64,000 bases of DNA from Gulosibacter molinativorax (GTDB taxonomy: Bacteria > Actinomycetota > Actinomycetes > Actinomycetales > Microbacteriaceae), in NCBI RefSeq assembly GCF_003010915.2, contig NZ_CP028426.1, positions 1,178,001 to 1,242,000 of the forward strand, read 5' to 3'. A program made the translations under genes and the position numbers. The notes beneath the pieces were generated by a model that was given only the letters and a program-made list of their open reading frames with translations, did no database searches and was not told the origin of the DNA. Shown here one piece after another: positions 44,833 through 54,235 of this stretch. Numbering within the stretch: position 1 is the first letter of the stretch; each line of letters opens with the position of its first letter.

Positions 44833-45927
44833 ATGAGCTGGGAACGCACGGACGCGTACGACCAATACGGCCGGTGGTCGGAAGACGATGTGCGCGTGCG
44901 CGCGAACCGGAAGGGATCGCGCCCGCGCACGAAGCAACGTCCCGACCACGAGGATGCGATCGACGGGTTCGTCCTGACGGTCGACCGTGGCCGCTACACC
45001 TGCCTCGTTGAGGAGGGCCACAAGAAGCGTGAGCGCACGGTGATTGCGACGACCGCGCGCGAGATGGGGCGGAAATCGGTCGTCGTGGGCGACCGCGTGT
45101 CGCTCGTCGGGGATGTGTCGGGCGAGCCCGGAACGCTTGCGCGCATCGTGCGCGTTGCCGAGCGCTCGACACTCCTGCGCCGCTCCGCCGACGACTCGGA
45201 TCGCGTCGAGCGCATCATCGTCGCGAACGCGGACCAGCTCTGTGTAGTAGTCGCCGCGGCGCAGCCCGAGCCGCGGCCGCGGTTGATCGACCGCTATCTT
45301 GTCGCCGCCTACGACGCCGGGATCTCGCCGATCGTGATGATCACGAAGACTGACCTCGCCTCCCCCAAGCCCATTCGCGAGCTCGTCGCATCCCTCGAGG
45401 TGCCCGTGTTCGAGTCGGCCCTTGGTTCGGACCCCGACCCTGAGTTCCGCGCGATGCTGACCGATCACATCACCGTGATGGTCGGGCACTCGGGCGTCGG
45501 CAAGTCGACGCTCGTGAACGAGCTCGTGCCGAAGGCGGGGCGCGCGACTGGTCACGTCAACGTCGTCACCGGTCGTGGGCGGCATACGTCTTCTTCGTCG
45601 GTCGCGCTGCGGGTCGAGGATGCGTCGGGTGCCGATGGCTGGATCATCGACACTCCCGGCGTACGCTCGTTCGGCCTCGGCCACATCGACTCGGATGCGG
45701 TGTTCATGGCGTTCCCCGGCATCGCCGAGATTGTCGCGGAGTGCCCGCGCGGCTGCACGCACCGCGCCGATGCGCCCGACTGCGAGCTCGACGAGGCTGT
45801 GGCGGACGGCCGACTGGATGCGGTGGGCGCTGCCCGTGTCCCCTCGCTTCGGCGCCTGCTCGGGTCCATGGACCCGGACGACGCGGCGCCGGGTGCGCAG
45901 CAGGACGCCGAGCAGCCGCCCGAGTAG
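44833..45927 (+). CDS. rsgA: Small-ribosomal-subunit GTPase RsgA
   Basis: Circularly permuted GTPase for 30S maturation. 364 residues: OB fold (about 40-115), G4 MITKTDLASP, G1 GHSGVGKSTLVNEL, G3 DTPGVRSFG in permuted order, then the zinc site CPRGCTHRADAPDCELDEAV. Coupled with aroA by a 15-base gap. In relatives hisN follows; here the amino-acid transporter operon and a GNAT gene lie between rsgA and hisN (50.6 kb). Confidence 0.95.
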   Translation: MSWERTDAYDQYGRWSEDDVRVRANRKGSRPRTKQRPDHEDAIDGFVLTVDRGRYTCLVEEGHKKRERTVIATTAREMGRKSVVVGDRVSLVGDVSGEPGTLARIVRVAERSTLLRRSADDSDRVERIIVANADQLCVVVAAAQPEPRPRLIDRYLVAAYDAGISPIVMITKTDLASPKPIRELVASLEVPVFESALGSDPDPEFRAMLTDHITVMVGHSGVGKSTLVNELVPKAGRATGHVNVVTGRGRHTSSSSVALRVEDASGADGWIIDTPGVRSFGLGHIDSDAVFMAFPGIAEIVAECPRGCTHRADAPDCELDEAVADGRLDAVGAARVPSLRRLLGSMDPDDAAPGAQQDAEQPPE

Positions 45928-45955
45928 GCGGCCGCTCGGCCGGTTGCGCTAACCC

Positions 45956-46933
45956 CTACGGGCGCGGCAGCCCCGGTGGGTTGAGCAGCGACTCGTCGAT
46001 CGCCTCATCCTGCAGCGACCAGCGGTCGATGACCTCGCCGTACGCGCCGTCCTCGATCGCCGACTGCAGCACGAGCTGCACCGGCTCAATCAGGCCGTTG
46101 CCCTTCGCGGTCGTCACGCCGATGTTCGCGGTGTCGGGCCAACCGCCGTTCAGCGTGCCGACGACCTCGGTCTCACCGGTCTGCGCCGCAGCGAACGCGA
46201 GCACCGCGTTGGGCGAGAGCAGTGCATCCACCCGGCCCGAGCTCAGCGCGAGCTGCGCGGCCGCGTTGTCGTCGTAGTAGACGAACTCGACGGGATCGAG
46301 GCCCGCGGCGACGTTCTCCTCATCCCACTTCTGCAGGATCGCCTCCTGGTTCGTGCCGGAGCCGACGACGATCTTCAGCCCTGCGACATCCTTCGCCTCG
46401 GTGATCGACTCGATCGGGCTGCCCGCCTTCACGGCGAAACCAAGCACATCCTCGCGATAGGTCGCGAAGTCGAAGAGGTCCTTGCGCTCCTCGGTGACGG
46501 TCACGTTCGAGATCACGACGTCGTACTTGCCCGACTGCACGCCGAGCGGCCAGTCAGCCCAGGCCACCGCCTCAACGTTCAGCTCGAGCCCGAGACCGTC
46601 GGCGACGAGCTGGGCGATGTCCGCCTCGTTGCCGAGCACGAGGTTCGGGTCGTCCTCGGCGGCGAACGACAGCGGCGCCACGTACGGGCTGATCGCGACG
46701 GTGAGCTGGCCTTCGTTGATCGGCTCGAAGCCGCTCGCCTCGAGCGCATCCACCGCCTCGGCGACCGGGTCGATGTGGGTGCGCGACTCGACATTGGCCG
46801 AGCTGAGGTCGACACCTCCGGTCTCGCTCGTGTCGGAATCCGCCGCCGAGGTCGGGTTGGTGCACGCCGTGAGCGCGAGTCCGGCCGCGGCGAGGAGCGG
46901 CAGCACCGCGGTGAGTCGCTTACGAATAGTCAT
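45956..46933 (-). CDS. Polar amino-acid ABC transporter, substrate-binding lipoprotein
   Basis: 325 residues. Signal peptide with lipobox LALTAC (Cys about residue 24). The mature protein has the SBP_bac_3 pattern: LTVAISPYVAPLSFAAEDDP, VEAVAWADWPLGVQSGKYDV, VISNVTVTEERKDLFDFATY and DVAGLKIVVGSGTNQEAIL. It is the last gene of the permease-ATPase-binding-protein operon. Cystine and similar polar amino acids are typical ligands of the closest families; the ligand here is undetermined. Confidence 0.9.
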   Translation of the reverse strand: MTIRKRLTAVLPLLAAAGLALTACTNPTSAADSDTSETGGVDLSSANVESRTHIDPVAEAVDALEASGFEPINEGQLTVAISPYVAPLSFAAEDDPNLVLGNEADIAQLVADGLGLELNVEAVAWADWPLGVQSGKYDVVISNVTVTEERKDLFDFATYREDVLGFAVKAGSPIESITEAKDVAGLKIVVGSGTNQEAILQKWDEENVAAGLDPVEFVYYDDNAAAQLALSSGRVDALLSPNAVLAFAAAQTGETEVVGTLNGGWPDTANIGVTTAKGNGLIEPVQLVLQSAIEDGAYGEVIDRWSLQDEAIDESLLNPPGLPRP

Positions 46934-46962
46934 TGAGTTCTCCTGAATTTGGGTTTGAAACG

Positions 46963-47799
46963 TTAGAGATAGCGCCGCAGGAACTCGCGGGTGCGTTCCT
47001 CGCGGGGATTGCCGAGCACCACATCCGGGGTGCCCTGCTCGACGATGCGGCCCTCCGACATAAAGACGACGCGGTCGGCGACCTCACGCGCGAACGAGAT
47101 CTCGTGCGTGACGACGACGAGGGTGCGGCCCTGCTCGGCGAGTTTCCGGATGACCTGCAGCACCTCTCCCACGAGCTCGGGGTCGAGCGCGGAGGTCGGT
47201 TCGTCGAAGAGCATTACGTCCGGGTCGAGCATGAGCGCGCGGGCGATTGCAACCCGCTGCTGCTGACCTCCCGAGAGTTGGCGCGGATACCGATCCGCGA
47301 GGTGACCAAGGCCCACACGCTCGAGGAGCTCGAGGCCGCGAGCCCACGCATCCGACTTGCTCGAAAGCTTTCGGGACGTGACCGGAATCGTCACGTTCTC
47401 GAGCGCGGTGAGGTGCGGGAACAGGTTGAACTGTTGGAAGACCATTCCGATGCGCAGGCGACGGTTAAGGATCTCGCGCTCGGGTAGCTCGAGCAGCGCA
47501 TCCCCGCGCTCGGCGTAGCCGATGAACTCGCCGTCGATCGTGATTTCCCCGGAGTTGATTGTCTCGAGGTGGTTGATCGTGCGCAGGAGCGTCGACTTGC
47601 CGGATCCCGAGGGTCCGAGCAGCGCGACCACCTCGCCCGGCTCGACGGTGAGGTCAATGCCATGCAGCACCTCGACGTCGCCGTAGGACTTGTGCACCTC
47701 GCGGATCTCGACCCGGCCGCGGGGGTTGGTGCGCAGGTTGGGCTGCGTGCCGGCGCTGGTCTGGGTTCTCGTGCTGGTGTGGCTGGCGGTGGTGGTCAT
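46963..47799 (-). CDS. Polar amino-acid ABC transporter, ATP-binding protein
   Basis: 278 residues. Walker [15 protein letters not shown]-loop in [15 protein letters not shown], signature [16 protein letters not shown], Walker [16 protein letters not shown] and H-loop VTHEISFA. N-terminal 30 residues are T/N-rich and lie outside the domain. Family GlnQ/TcyN. It begins 9 bases after the permease gene and is followed by the binding protein after 29 bases. Confidence 0.95.
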   Translation of the reverse strand: MTTTASHTSTRTQTSAGTQPNLRTNPRGRVEIREVHKSYGDVEVLHGIDLTVEPGEVVALLGPSGSGKSTLLRTINHLETINSGEITIDGEFIGYAERGDALLELPEREILNRRLRIGMVFQQFNLFPHLTALENVTIPVTSRKLSSKSDAWARGLELLERVGLGHLADRYPRQLSGGQQQRVAIARALMLDPDVMLFDEPTSALDPELVGEVLQVIRKLAEQGRTLVVVTHEISFAREVADRVVFMSEGRIVEQGTPDVVLGNPREERTREFLRRYL

Positions 47800-47808
47800 G
47801 CTGGTCTC

Positions 47809-49530
47809 CTAGCGGCTCGGGGCGGATGCGAGCGCGGGCTCGGATGCGGCGGGCTCGGATGCGGGGGTCGGCGATGCGGGGGTCGCGGATGCGGTGGGCG
47901 GGCCGGATGCGGGAGTCGGCACCGGGTCGGGTCGCCTCGCGGCGAACCAGCGGCGGATGCGCTGCAGCGGCGTCGGCGGCAACTCGCGTTCGTGGCCCTT
48001 CGCGTAGTGGCGCTCAATGTAGAACTGCGCGATGTTGAGCGCCGTCGTGATGACCGCGTACCAGGCGACTGTCACGAGCAGCAGCGGGATCACCATCTGA
48101 TTGCGGTTGTAGATGACTTGCGCGGTGTAGAACAGCTCGGGCAACGCGACGATGAAGACGACCGAGGTTCCCTTGACGAGGCCGATCACCGAGTTGAACG
48201 CGTTCGGCACGATCGAGCGCAGCGCTTGCGGCAGCACGATACGGAAGAAGCGGGTCGCGCGCGGCAGGCCCAGCGCACGGGAAGCCTCGAGCTGGCCCTG
48301 GTCGACCGAGAGCAGGCCACCGCGGATGATTTCCGCCGAGTATGCGGCCTCGTGGAGCGAGAGGCCGAGGATCGCGGCCGCGAACGCCGAGATGAGCGTG
48401 ACGGTGTTGAACTCGTAGATCCAGAAGTTGGTGGTGAACGGGGTGCCGAAGCCAAGGGTCGGCCACAGGTACCCCAGGTTGTACCAAACCACGAGCTGCA
48501 CGACGAGCGGCACCGCGCGGAAGAACCAGATGTAGCCGCTCGCGAAGCTCTGCAAGATCGGCGAGTCCGACATCTTCATCACCGCGAGCACGGCGCCGAG
48601 CACGAAGCCGATCACCGCGGAGATTGCCGTCAGCGCGAGCGTGAGGAGCACGCCATCCACGATCGCCTTCGAGAGCACGTACTCGGCGAACACATCCCAG
48701 TGCCAGTTCGGGTTTTTGAACAGCGACACCACGAACTGCGCGACGAGGAAGATCGCGATGGCCGCGAAGATCCAGCGCGCGTAGCTTCGGCGGCGGATGA
48801 CGCGGCGGGCGGGCTTGTGCTCGCGATTCGGTTGGGACTGCGTGGCTTGGTCGGCGACAGGACGCCCGCCGTCGGCCTGGTCGCGGCCGTTTTCCGGAGC
48901 ATCCTCACCACGGCGCCCGGGCGCTGCTGCCTCTCGAACTGAACCCGACGCATCCGCTTCGGGCCGCTTCATACCGACAAGCTCGTCGAACGACTGGGAT
49001 ACTGGATCGAAACCTGCGGGCAGCGTCGTGCCGTCGACGCCGTCTACGAGCGCCTTCGTGTACGGATGCACCGTGTTGGCACCCGGGCTGAAGTGCGCCG
49101 TGTAGCCGTTGCGCTCGTAAAGGCGATCGGCTTCGGGCTGCCGCGGACCGGTCGTGAGATACACCTTGCGATAGCCGAGGTCGCGCGCCGCATCCTCGAG
49201 CTTCGCGAGGAGTCGCGAGCCGAGCCGCTCACCCCGGCGATCCGGGTTCGTCCAGATCTTCTTGAATTCGATCGTCTCGGCATCGATGCGTTTGCCGGCA
49301 CCCGACGCGAGCACCTCATCCCCGTCGAGCAGGATGAGGAACGTGCCGCCCCGCTCTTCGGTGTAGTTCTCGAGCCCCGTGTACACCTCGGCGCGGGAGT
49401 TGTGCCCCTCGATGTCGCCGTAGCGGGAGCTGTACTCGCGGACGAGGTCCTCAAGCACCGGCTGGACGCGCGCATCGCTCGGATGCACGATCTCGATTCG
49501 CGTCGTCGTGTCGACGTGTGTGTCGCTCAT
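47809..49530 (-). CDS. GNAT acetyltransferase fused to amino-acid ABC permease
   Basis: 573 residues from ATG at 49530, preceded by GGAGG. Residues 1-165 form a GNAT domain (VQPVLEDLVREYSSRYGDIE, EFKKIWTNPDRRGERLGSRL, TTGPRQPEADRLYERNGYTA). A charged linker of about 60 residues follows, then a permease domain (about 250-510) with helices such as IFAAIAIFLVAQFVVSLF and an EAA loop EASRALGLPRATRFFRIVLP. The C-terminus is P/A/S-rich. The frame is uninterrupted across the junction. A GNAT linked to a cystine-type importer recalls the Bacillus ytmI/tcy operons that acetylate S-substituted cysteine. The acetyl-CoA loop reads RGERLG, where the paralogue at 49868 has canonical RGQGLA. Confidence 0.85.
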   Translation of the reverse strand: MSDTHVDTTTRIEIVHPSDARVQPVLEDLVREYSSRYGDIEGHNSRAEVYTGLENYTEERGGTFLILLDGDEVLASGAGKRIDAETIEFKKIWTNPDRRGERLGSRLLAKLEDAARDLGYRKVYLTTGPRQPEADRLYERNGYTAHFSPGANTVHPYTKALVDGVDGTTLPAGFDPVSQSFDELVGMKRPEADASGSVREAAAPGRRGEDAPENGRDQADGGRPVADQATQSQPNREHKPARRVIRRRSYARWIFAAIAIFLVAQFVVSLFKNPNWHWDVFAEYVLSKAIVDGVLLTLALTAISAVIGFVLGAVLAVMKMSDSPILQSFASGYIWFFRAVPLVVQLVVWYNLGYLWPTLGFGTPFTTNFWIYEFNTVTLISAFAAAILGLSLHEAAYSAEIIRGGLLSVDQGQLEASRALGLPRATRFFRIVLPQALRSIVPNAFNSVIGLVKGTSVVFIVALPELFYTAQVIYNRNQMVIPLLLVTVAWYAVITTALNIAQFYIERHYAKGHERELPPTPLQRIRRWFAARRPDPVPTPASGPPTASATPASPTPASEPAASEPALASAPSR

Positions 49531-49867
49531 GAGGCCTCCTTGAGTCAGTCGGTTTCGACTTGCAGGAGGCAATTGTTGAGGCTGCGTGGATGCGCGCGCC
49601 ACTGTGTGACGTCACATTTGCGCGGGTTCCTTCACGGAACGTCAATCGGCGTCACAAAGAGGTTTCGCCCTCGACAAATACGCGCGTTCGCGGGATAAGC
49701 GGCTCGCGCCGTCCCGCGCGCAGAAAAAAGTGCACGTACGAGCAACGTCACCGGCGCGTCGCCGCGTGTCGCGCGCATACGTGCACAATTTTCCCGCGGT
49801 GCTCGGGGCCGGCGGCGGCTCGCATCCGCAGGGAGGCGCAGCCACCGAATATTACGAATCGCTCGCG
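49531..49867. promoter_or_regulatory. Intergenic region with a perfect palindrome and a distant inverted repeat
   Basis: 337 bases with no convincing gene. TGTGACGTCACA (49605-49616) is a perfect 12-bp palindrome 75 bases before the fusion gene and a candidate operator. GTGCACGTA (49730-49738) and TACGTGCAC (49778-49786) are perfect inverted arms 39 bases apart. Neither matches a regulator site that can be named with confidence. Confidence 0.4.
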
Positions 49868-50434
49868 CTAGCTGAGCTTGGCGATGCCGTCGAAGTCGGG
49901 GGCGGGGCCGCGCACCGACTCGGGCAGCGCATCCGCGTTCGCCTCGGGAACCAGCGCCTTGACGTATGGATGCACGACGAACTCCGAAGCGTCGAAGTGC
50001 GGCGTATAGCCGGATCGCTGATACAGCCGATCGGCCTCGGGCTGCCGCGGCCCGGTCATGAGATACACCTTCTCGTAGCCCAACTCGCGCGAAGTCTCCT
50101 CGAGCTTGTCGAGCATCCGCCTGGCGAGGCCCTGGCCGCGACGCTCGGGATGCGACCAGATCTTCTTGAACTCTGCCGTCGTATCGTCGAGGCGGCGGAT
50201 GCCTCCGGTCGCGATCGCGGTGTCGCCGTCGAGCAGTGCGATGAAGGCGCCACGCTCCTCCGGGAAGAATTTCTCGGCGCTGCCGTCGTATACCTCTGCA
50301 CGAGCGTCGTGGCCATCGATGTCGCCGTAGCGATCGTGATAGTCGCGCACGAGTTCCTCGAGCACAGGAACGAGGCGCTCATCGTGCGGGTCGAGCATTT
50401 CGAACCGCTCGGTTGCAGTCGTAGTCGTCGTCAA
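49868..50434 (-). CDS. GNAT-family N-acetyltransferase (stand-alone paralogue of the permease-fused domain)
   Basis: 188 residues from TTG at 50434, chosen because GGAGAG lies just before it; the only upstream ATG is far away. The protein matches the N-terminal domain of the fusion gene over its length (LVPVLEELVRDYHDRYGDID, EFKKIWSHPERRGQGLARRM, LMTGPRQPEADRLYQRSGYT). The acetyl-CoA loop is the canonical RGQGLA. The two genes are probably an old tandem duplication, in which one copy became joined to the permease. The acceptor is unknown; likely a small amino compound. Confidence 0.88.
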   Translation of the reverse strand: MTTTTTATERFEMLDPHDERLVPVLEELVRDYHDRYGDIDGHDARAEVYDGSAEKFFPEERGAFIALLDGDTAIATGGIRRLDDTTAEFKKIWSHPERRGQGLARRMLDKLEETSRELGYEKVYLMTGPRQPEADRLYQRSGYTPHFDASEFVVHPYVKALVPEANADALPESVRGPAPDFDGIAKLS

Positions 50435-50569
50435 GATCTCTCCTCGCTGCGTCAGTGGCTTGGTTTGGCGGCCCGGAATTTGGGCACCCCGACGATAACG
50501 CACGCGTCTTTGCGAGCATTCCCGGAGCGTTCAGGGTCCCAAAGCGTGTTGGCAGGCGATACTGAGGAC

Positions 50570-51391
50570 ATGGCCTACGAACTTCTCCACTCGATCACTG
50601 CCGACCTGCGTCTCGCCCGCCAACTCGCCGATATTGCCGACGAGATTTCGATGGACTACTTCAAGCGTCGTGACCTCGGGGTGTACGTGAAGGAGGACCG
50701 CACGCACGTCACCGATGGCGACCGCGCGGTCGAGGAGGCGATCCGTGCGAAGCTCGCGCAGGAGCGACCGAGTGACTCGGTGTATGGCGAGGAGTTCGGC
50801 ACCGAGGGGTCTTCCCGCCGCCAATGGATCATCGACCCGATCGACGGCACCGCGAACTTCATGCGCGGCGTGCCGATCTGGGCCACACTCATCTCGCTCG
50901 TGATCGACGGCCGGCCCGAGGTCGGCGTGGTCTCGGCCCCGGCGCTCAACCGCCGCTGGTGGGGTGCGACCGGTCACGGCGCGTACCTCGATGACGACCT
51001 CGCCGATTCCGACACCGCGACCGACCGGCGCATCCAGGTCTCGGGCGTGGGTCGCCTCGAGGAGGGCCAATTCAGCTACGGCTCGATGCAGTATTGGCTG
51101 CAGGTCGGCAAGCTCGCGCCGATCGTCGAGTTCAACGAGCGGATGTGGCGCTCGCGTGCGATCGGCGACTTCTGGCCCTACATGCTGGTCGCGGAGGGCT
51201 CGGTCGAGGTCGCGTGCGAGATCGACCTGCAGCCGTACGACATGGCGGCGCTCGTGCCGATCATCGAGGAGGCCGGCGGCACGTTCACCTCGATCGACGG
51301 CAAGGAAGGCCCGTGGCACGGCTCCGTGCTGGCGACCAACGGCATCCTGCACGACGAAGCCCTGGCGATCTTCCGCGCCCATGAGAAGTAG
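50570..51391 (+). CDS. hisN: Inositol-monophosphatase-type histidinol-phosphatase HisN
   Basis: 273 residues. IMPase motifs: metal-binding GEEFG (about residue 70), WIIDPIDGTANFMRGVP (about 85-101) and FWPYMLVAEGSVEVACEIDL (about 200-219). In actinomycetes HisN of this superfamily performs the histidinol-phosphate step of histidine synthesis; general inositol phosphatases share the motifs, so the assignment rests on the aroA-rsgA-hisN neighbourhood. Start ATG at 50570 with GAGG upstream. The nearby GNAT gene diverges from it. Confidence 0.85.
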   Translation: MAYELLHSITADLRLARQLADIADEISMDYFKRRDLGVYVKEDRTHVTDGDRAVEEAIRAKLAQERPSDSVYGEEFGTEGSSRRQWIIDPIDGTANFMRGVPIWATLISLVIDGRPEVGVVSAPALNRRWWGATGHGAYLDDDLADSDTATDRRIQVSGVGRLEEGQFSYGSMQYWLQVGKLAPIVEFNERMWRSRAIGDFWPYMLVAEGSVEVACEIDLQPYDMAALVPIIEEAGGTFTSIDGKEGPWHGSVLATNGILHDEALAIFRAHEK

Positions 51392-51393
51392 CG

Positions 51394-53223
51394 TTAACCT
51401 TCCCCGTAGAGCTCGACCATCGCATCCTGGAAGTGCTCGAGCACGACGCGGCGGATGACCTTGGTCGAGGCCGAGATCTCCCCCTCGGCCTCCGAGAACG
51501 CACGGCGCACAATCGTGAACTTGCGGATCGACTCGGCGCGGGAGACCTTGCGGTTGGCCTGATCGATCGCGGTTTGCAACGCATCCCGAACCTCGGGGCT
51601 CACCCGAGCCTGCTCGAGCGACAGGCTCGGCAGGCCGCGGTTCGCGAGCCAGCCCGGGAGCATCCCCTCGTCGAGCGCGATCATCGCGCCGATGAACGGT
51701 TTCCCCTCGCCCACGACCATGACCTCGCTGATGAGCGGATGCGAGCGCAGCGCGTTCTCGAGGACGGCGGGCTGCACGTTCTTGCCGCCCGCGGTCACGA
51801 TGATCTCCTTGCGCCGGCCGGAGATGTGAAGGTAGCCGTCGGCGTCGATGTAACCGAGGTCGCCCGAGTGGAACCAACCCTCGGCGTCGAGCGCCTCCGC
51901 CGTCGCTTCAGGGTTGTTGTGGTAGCCGCGGAACACACTCGCGCCGCCGATGAGGATCTCGCCGTCGTCCGCGATGCGCAGCTCGATACCCGGATACGGG
52001 GCACCAGCGCTGCCGAGCTTGATGTGCCCGGGCCGGTTCACGGATGCGGGCGCGGTGGTTTCAGTCGCGCCGTAGCCCTCCATCAGCTCGATGCCGAGGC
52101 CGCGGAAGAAGTGCGCGTGCCGGTTCGACAGCGCCGCGCCGCCCGAGATCGCGAAGCCGAGCTGCCCGCCCATGAGGTCCAGGATGCGGCCCAGCACGAG
52201 TTTGAGCGCGACCGTGCGTCGCCAGGTCTGCAGCGTGCTCGGGCCCTCGGCCGTGTCGAGCGCGAGCGAGTAGGCCTGCACCGCGTTGACCGCCCAGCGG
52301 AAAAGCCGTTTCGTGACGCCCGTGCCGGCCTTCGCATCCGCCGAGTTGTAGACCGTTTCGAAGACGCGAGGAACGGCGATGAACCAGGTGGGCCGGAACT
52401 CCTGCATGTCGTCGATGAGCTTCTTCGTGTCGGGCGCGTAGCCGATGATCGAGGACGACGCGAGCCCGAGGAACTCCACGAAGCGACCATACGAGTGCGC
52501 GAGCGGCAGGAACAGCAGCACGCGCTTCTGCGCGCCGTCCTCCACCGGCGTGACGACGAATCCGAGGCCCGGGTCGCCTGTGCCGTTCTTCACGTGCGCG
52601 AGAAGGTTCGCGTGCGTGAGCTCGACGCCTTTGGGGCGCCCGGTGGTGCCAGAGGTATAGCAAATGGTCGCGACGTCGGTGCTTCGCACGGCGGATGCGC
52701 GGGTCGAGATGGTCTCGTCATCGACGCCTTGGCCTTCGTTGCGGAGGTCATCGAGCGCGCCGTCGTCGATCACCAGCAGGTGCTCCAGCTGCGTGGTCTC
52801 AAGCAGCGGCGCGACCACCCCGTACTGTTCCGCATCCTCGACGAAGATCGTGTGGATGTTCGAGTCGGTCGTCATCCACTCCACCTGGTCCCGGGATGAG
52901 GTCTGGTAGATCGGCACGACGACGCCCCCGAGTGAGAGCACCGCGAGGTCGAGGACCGTCCACTCGTAGCGCGTGCGGCACATGATGCCGACGGTGTCGC
53001 CGGGTTCGAGGCCGCGCGCAGCAAAGCCCTTCGCCGTTGCTCGGACGTCCTCGTCGAGCTGACGGATGGTGATGGGAGTGAACGGGCCGCCGTCGATGCG
53101 TCGCTCCGCGAAGATCGATTCGGGGTTTTCGGCGAGACGCTCCGGGATGAGCATGTTTACGGACATCTCCGGCTTGATGTCGAACGTCGCGGGCGTGCTT
53201 GTCTCGCGCAGGGTCTCGGGCAT
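51394..53223 (-). CDS. Long-chain fatty-acid-CoA ligase (FadD15-like)
   Basis: 609 residues of the AMP-forming ANL superfamily. P-loop YTSGTTGRPKGVELTH (about residues 160-175), YGATETTAPASVN adenine loop, WFHSGDLGYIDADGYLHISG hinge region, and the catalytic lysine in NRKVSRAESIRKFTI. Activates fatty acids to acyl-CoA via acyl-AMP. The ATG at 53223 has GGAG eight bases before; ATG at 53235 is the alternative. Its stop lies 2 bases from the hisN stop, the two genes converging. Confidence 0.92.
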   Translation of the reverse strand: MPETLRETSTPATFDIKPEMSVNMLIPERLAENPESIFAERRIDGGPFTPITIRQLDEDVRATAKGFAARGLEPGDTVGIMCRTRYEWTVLDLAVLSLGGVVVPIYQTSSRDQVEWMTTDSNIHTIFVEDAEQYGVVAPLLETTQLEHLLVIDDGALDDLRNEGQGVDDETISTRASAVRSTDVATICYTSGTTGRPKGVELTHANLLAHVKNGTGDPGLGFVVTPVEDGAQKRVLLFLPLAHSYGRFVEFLGLASSSIIGYAPDTKKLIDDMQEFRPTWFIAVPRVFETVYNSADAKAGTGVTKRLFRWAVNAVQAYSLALDTAEGPSTLQTWRRTVALKLVLGRILDLMGGQLGFAISGGAALSNRHAHFFRGLGIELMEGYGATETTAPASVNRPGHIKLGSAGAPYPGIELRIADDGEILIGGASVFRGYHNNPEATAEALDAEGWFHSGDLGYIDADGYLHISGRRKEIIVTAGGKNVQPAVLENALRSHPLISEVMVVGEGKPFIGAMIALDEGMLPGWLANRGLPSLSLEQARVSPEVRDALQTAIDQANRKVSRAESIRKFTIVRRAFSEAEGEISASTKVIRRVVLEHFQDAMVELYGEG

Positions 53224-53457
53224 GCGGGTCTCCATTGTTAACAACGTTCTGGACAGACTACTTGTGGGTGCGTGCGGTCTCGCTTTTCGACGGCGCGGTT
53301 GACCGAGAAACGCGTGCACGTTGCTCCGGCTACGTGAGCCTCCGTGAAGCTTGAAAGCCGAAGTTGGAGAGCGTAGCCTTGCAAGTGCCTCCCGTTACGA
53401 CGGATCAGGAAGAAGGTCTTAGAATTCCAGCCGGACGACTGGGTCTAGGACCTTTCG

Positions 53458-54054
53458 TCATTCCCCTCTTGAACTGGGTGTATTCAGTCGAATACGCAGC
53501 GTTTCATTGAACGCTGCCATGTATTCGCCGTCGTCCAAGTACTGCACGTGTACAGTGCCGAGAACTGCATCTGAAATCCAGAGAAGCTGCTCATCACGAC
53601 CGCGAGCATGATTTATCCTCAGCCTCGGGTCGAGTCCCTGGCCCTGGCCCTGGAGACTCACGATATGCGCCCGATCCAGCTTGTCTTGGTTAGAGCTCCG
53701 GCTCTCGAGCGTCGCGCCGAAGATCTGCCGTTCGACCAGCGTGTAGTAAAGAGTTTCAAGGCATTTTCGCCGGTACCGCTCGTCTTGTTTGCGCTGCTCA
53801 TCTAGGTGAGAAACGACTATGGCATTGACATCAAGATCCGCAACCTGGGAGACGATCTTTCGCCTACGAGAACTCTGTTCATCGCTCCAATGGAGTTTCA
53901 ACTGTCCCGGTAGCAGCAGCGTTCGTAGTGACTGACGAACTGCGTCAACCGCAGTTACCTCGACAAGCGCCGCGCAGACTAGATACTCCTGCTGTCCGTC
54001 AGGCCGCGGACCAGATGATTCGTCAATGAAAGCTCGAATATCACCCGCTGGCAT
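53458..54054 (-). CDS. DUF3800-type protein
   Basis: 198 residues. The N-terminal IRAFIDESSGPRPDGQQEYL has the DUF3800 hallmark (F-I-D-E-S), followed by LVCAALVEVTAVDAVRQSLR, LKLHWSDEQSSRRRKIVSQV and HARGRDEQLLWISDAVLG. The conserved acidic residues suggest a metal-dependent, RNase-H-like fold, as proposed for the family; no activity is established. DUF3800 genes recur in mobile and defence islands. It has lower GC than fadD and lies between fadD and the truncated helicase copy. Confidence 0.7.
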   Translation of the reverse strand: MPAGDIRAFIDESSGPRPDGQQEYLVCAALVEVTAVDAVRQSLRTLLLPGQLKLHWSDEQSSRRRKIVSQVADLDVNAIVVSHLDEQRKQDERYRRKCLETLYYTLVERQIFGATLESRSSNQDKLDRAHIVSLQGQGQGLDPRLRINHARGRDEQLLWISDAVLGTVHVQYLDDGEYMAAFNETLRIRLNTPSSRGE

Positions 54055-54235
54055 GTGGGCACATTACCGAGTACCTACGACATGACCACGACGATTTACA
54101 CAGCCCAGTTCGACCGCATGCCAGTCTCGTTCCGAGATCGGTACTCTTTCGAAGCCTGATGCCGACGTTTCGTATTACCCAATGCAACATGATCGAAGTC
54201 GCCGATGCGTCATCGGCATTCAAACTTGTCCGTGC

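Noticed and set aside
47000-47800. tRNA or other RNA gene beyond tRNA-Arg
   Set aside because: No second T-arm consensus with matching acceptor stem was seen anywhere in the window on either strand.
49605-49616. CRP/GlxR binding site
   Set aside because: GlxR-type sites are TGTGA-N6-TCACA; here the halves are only two bases apart.
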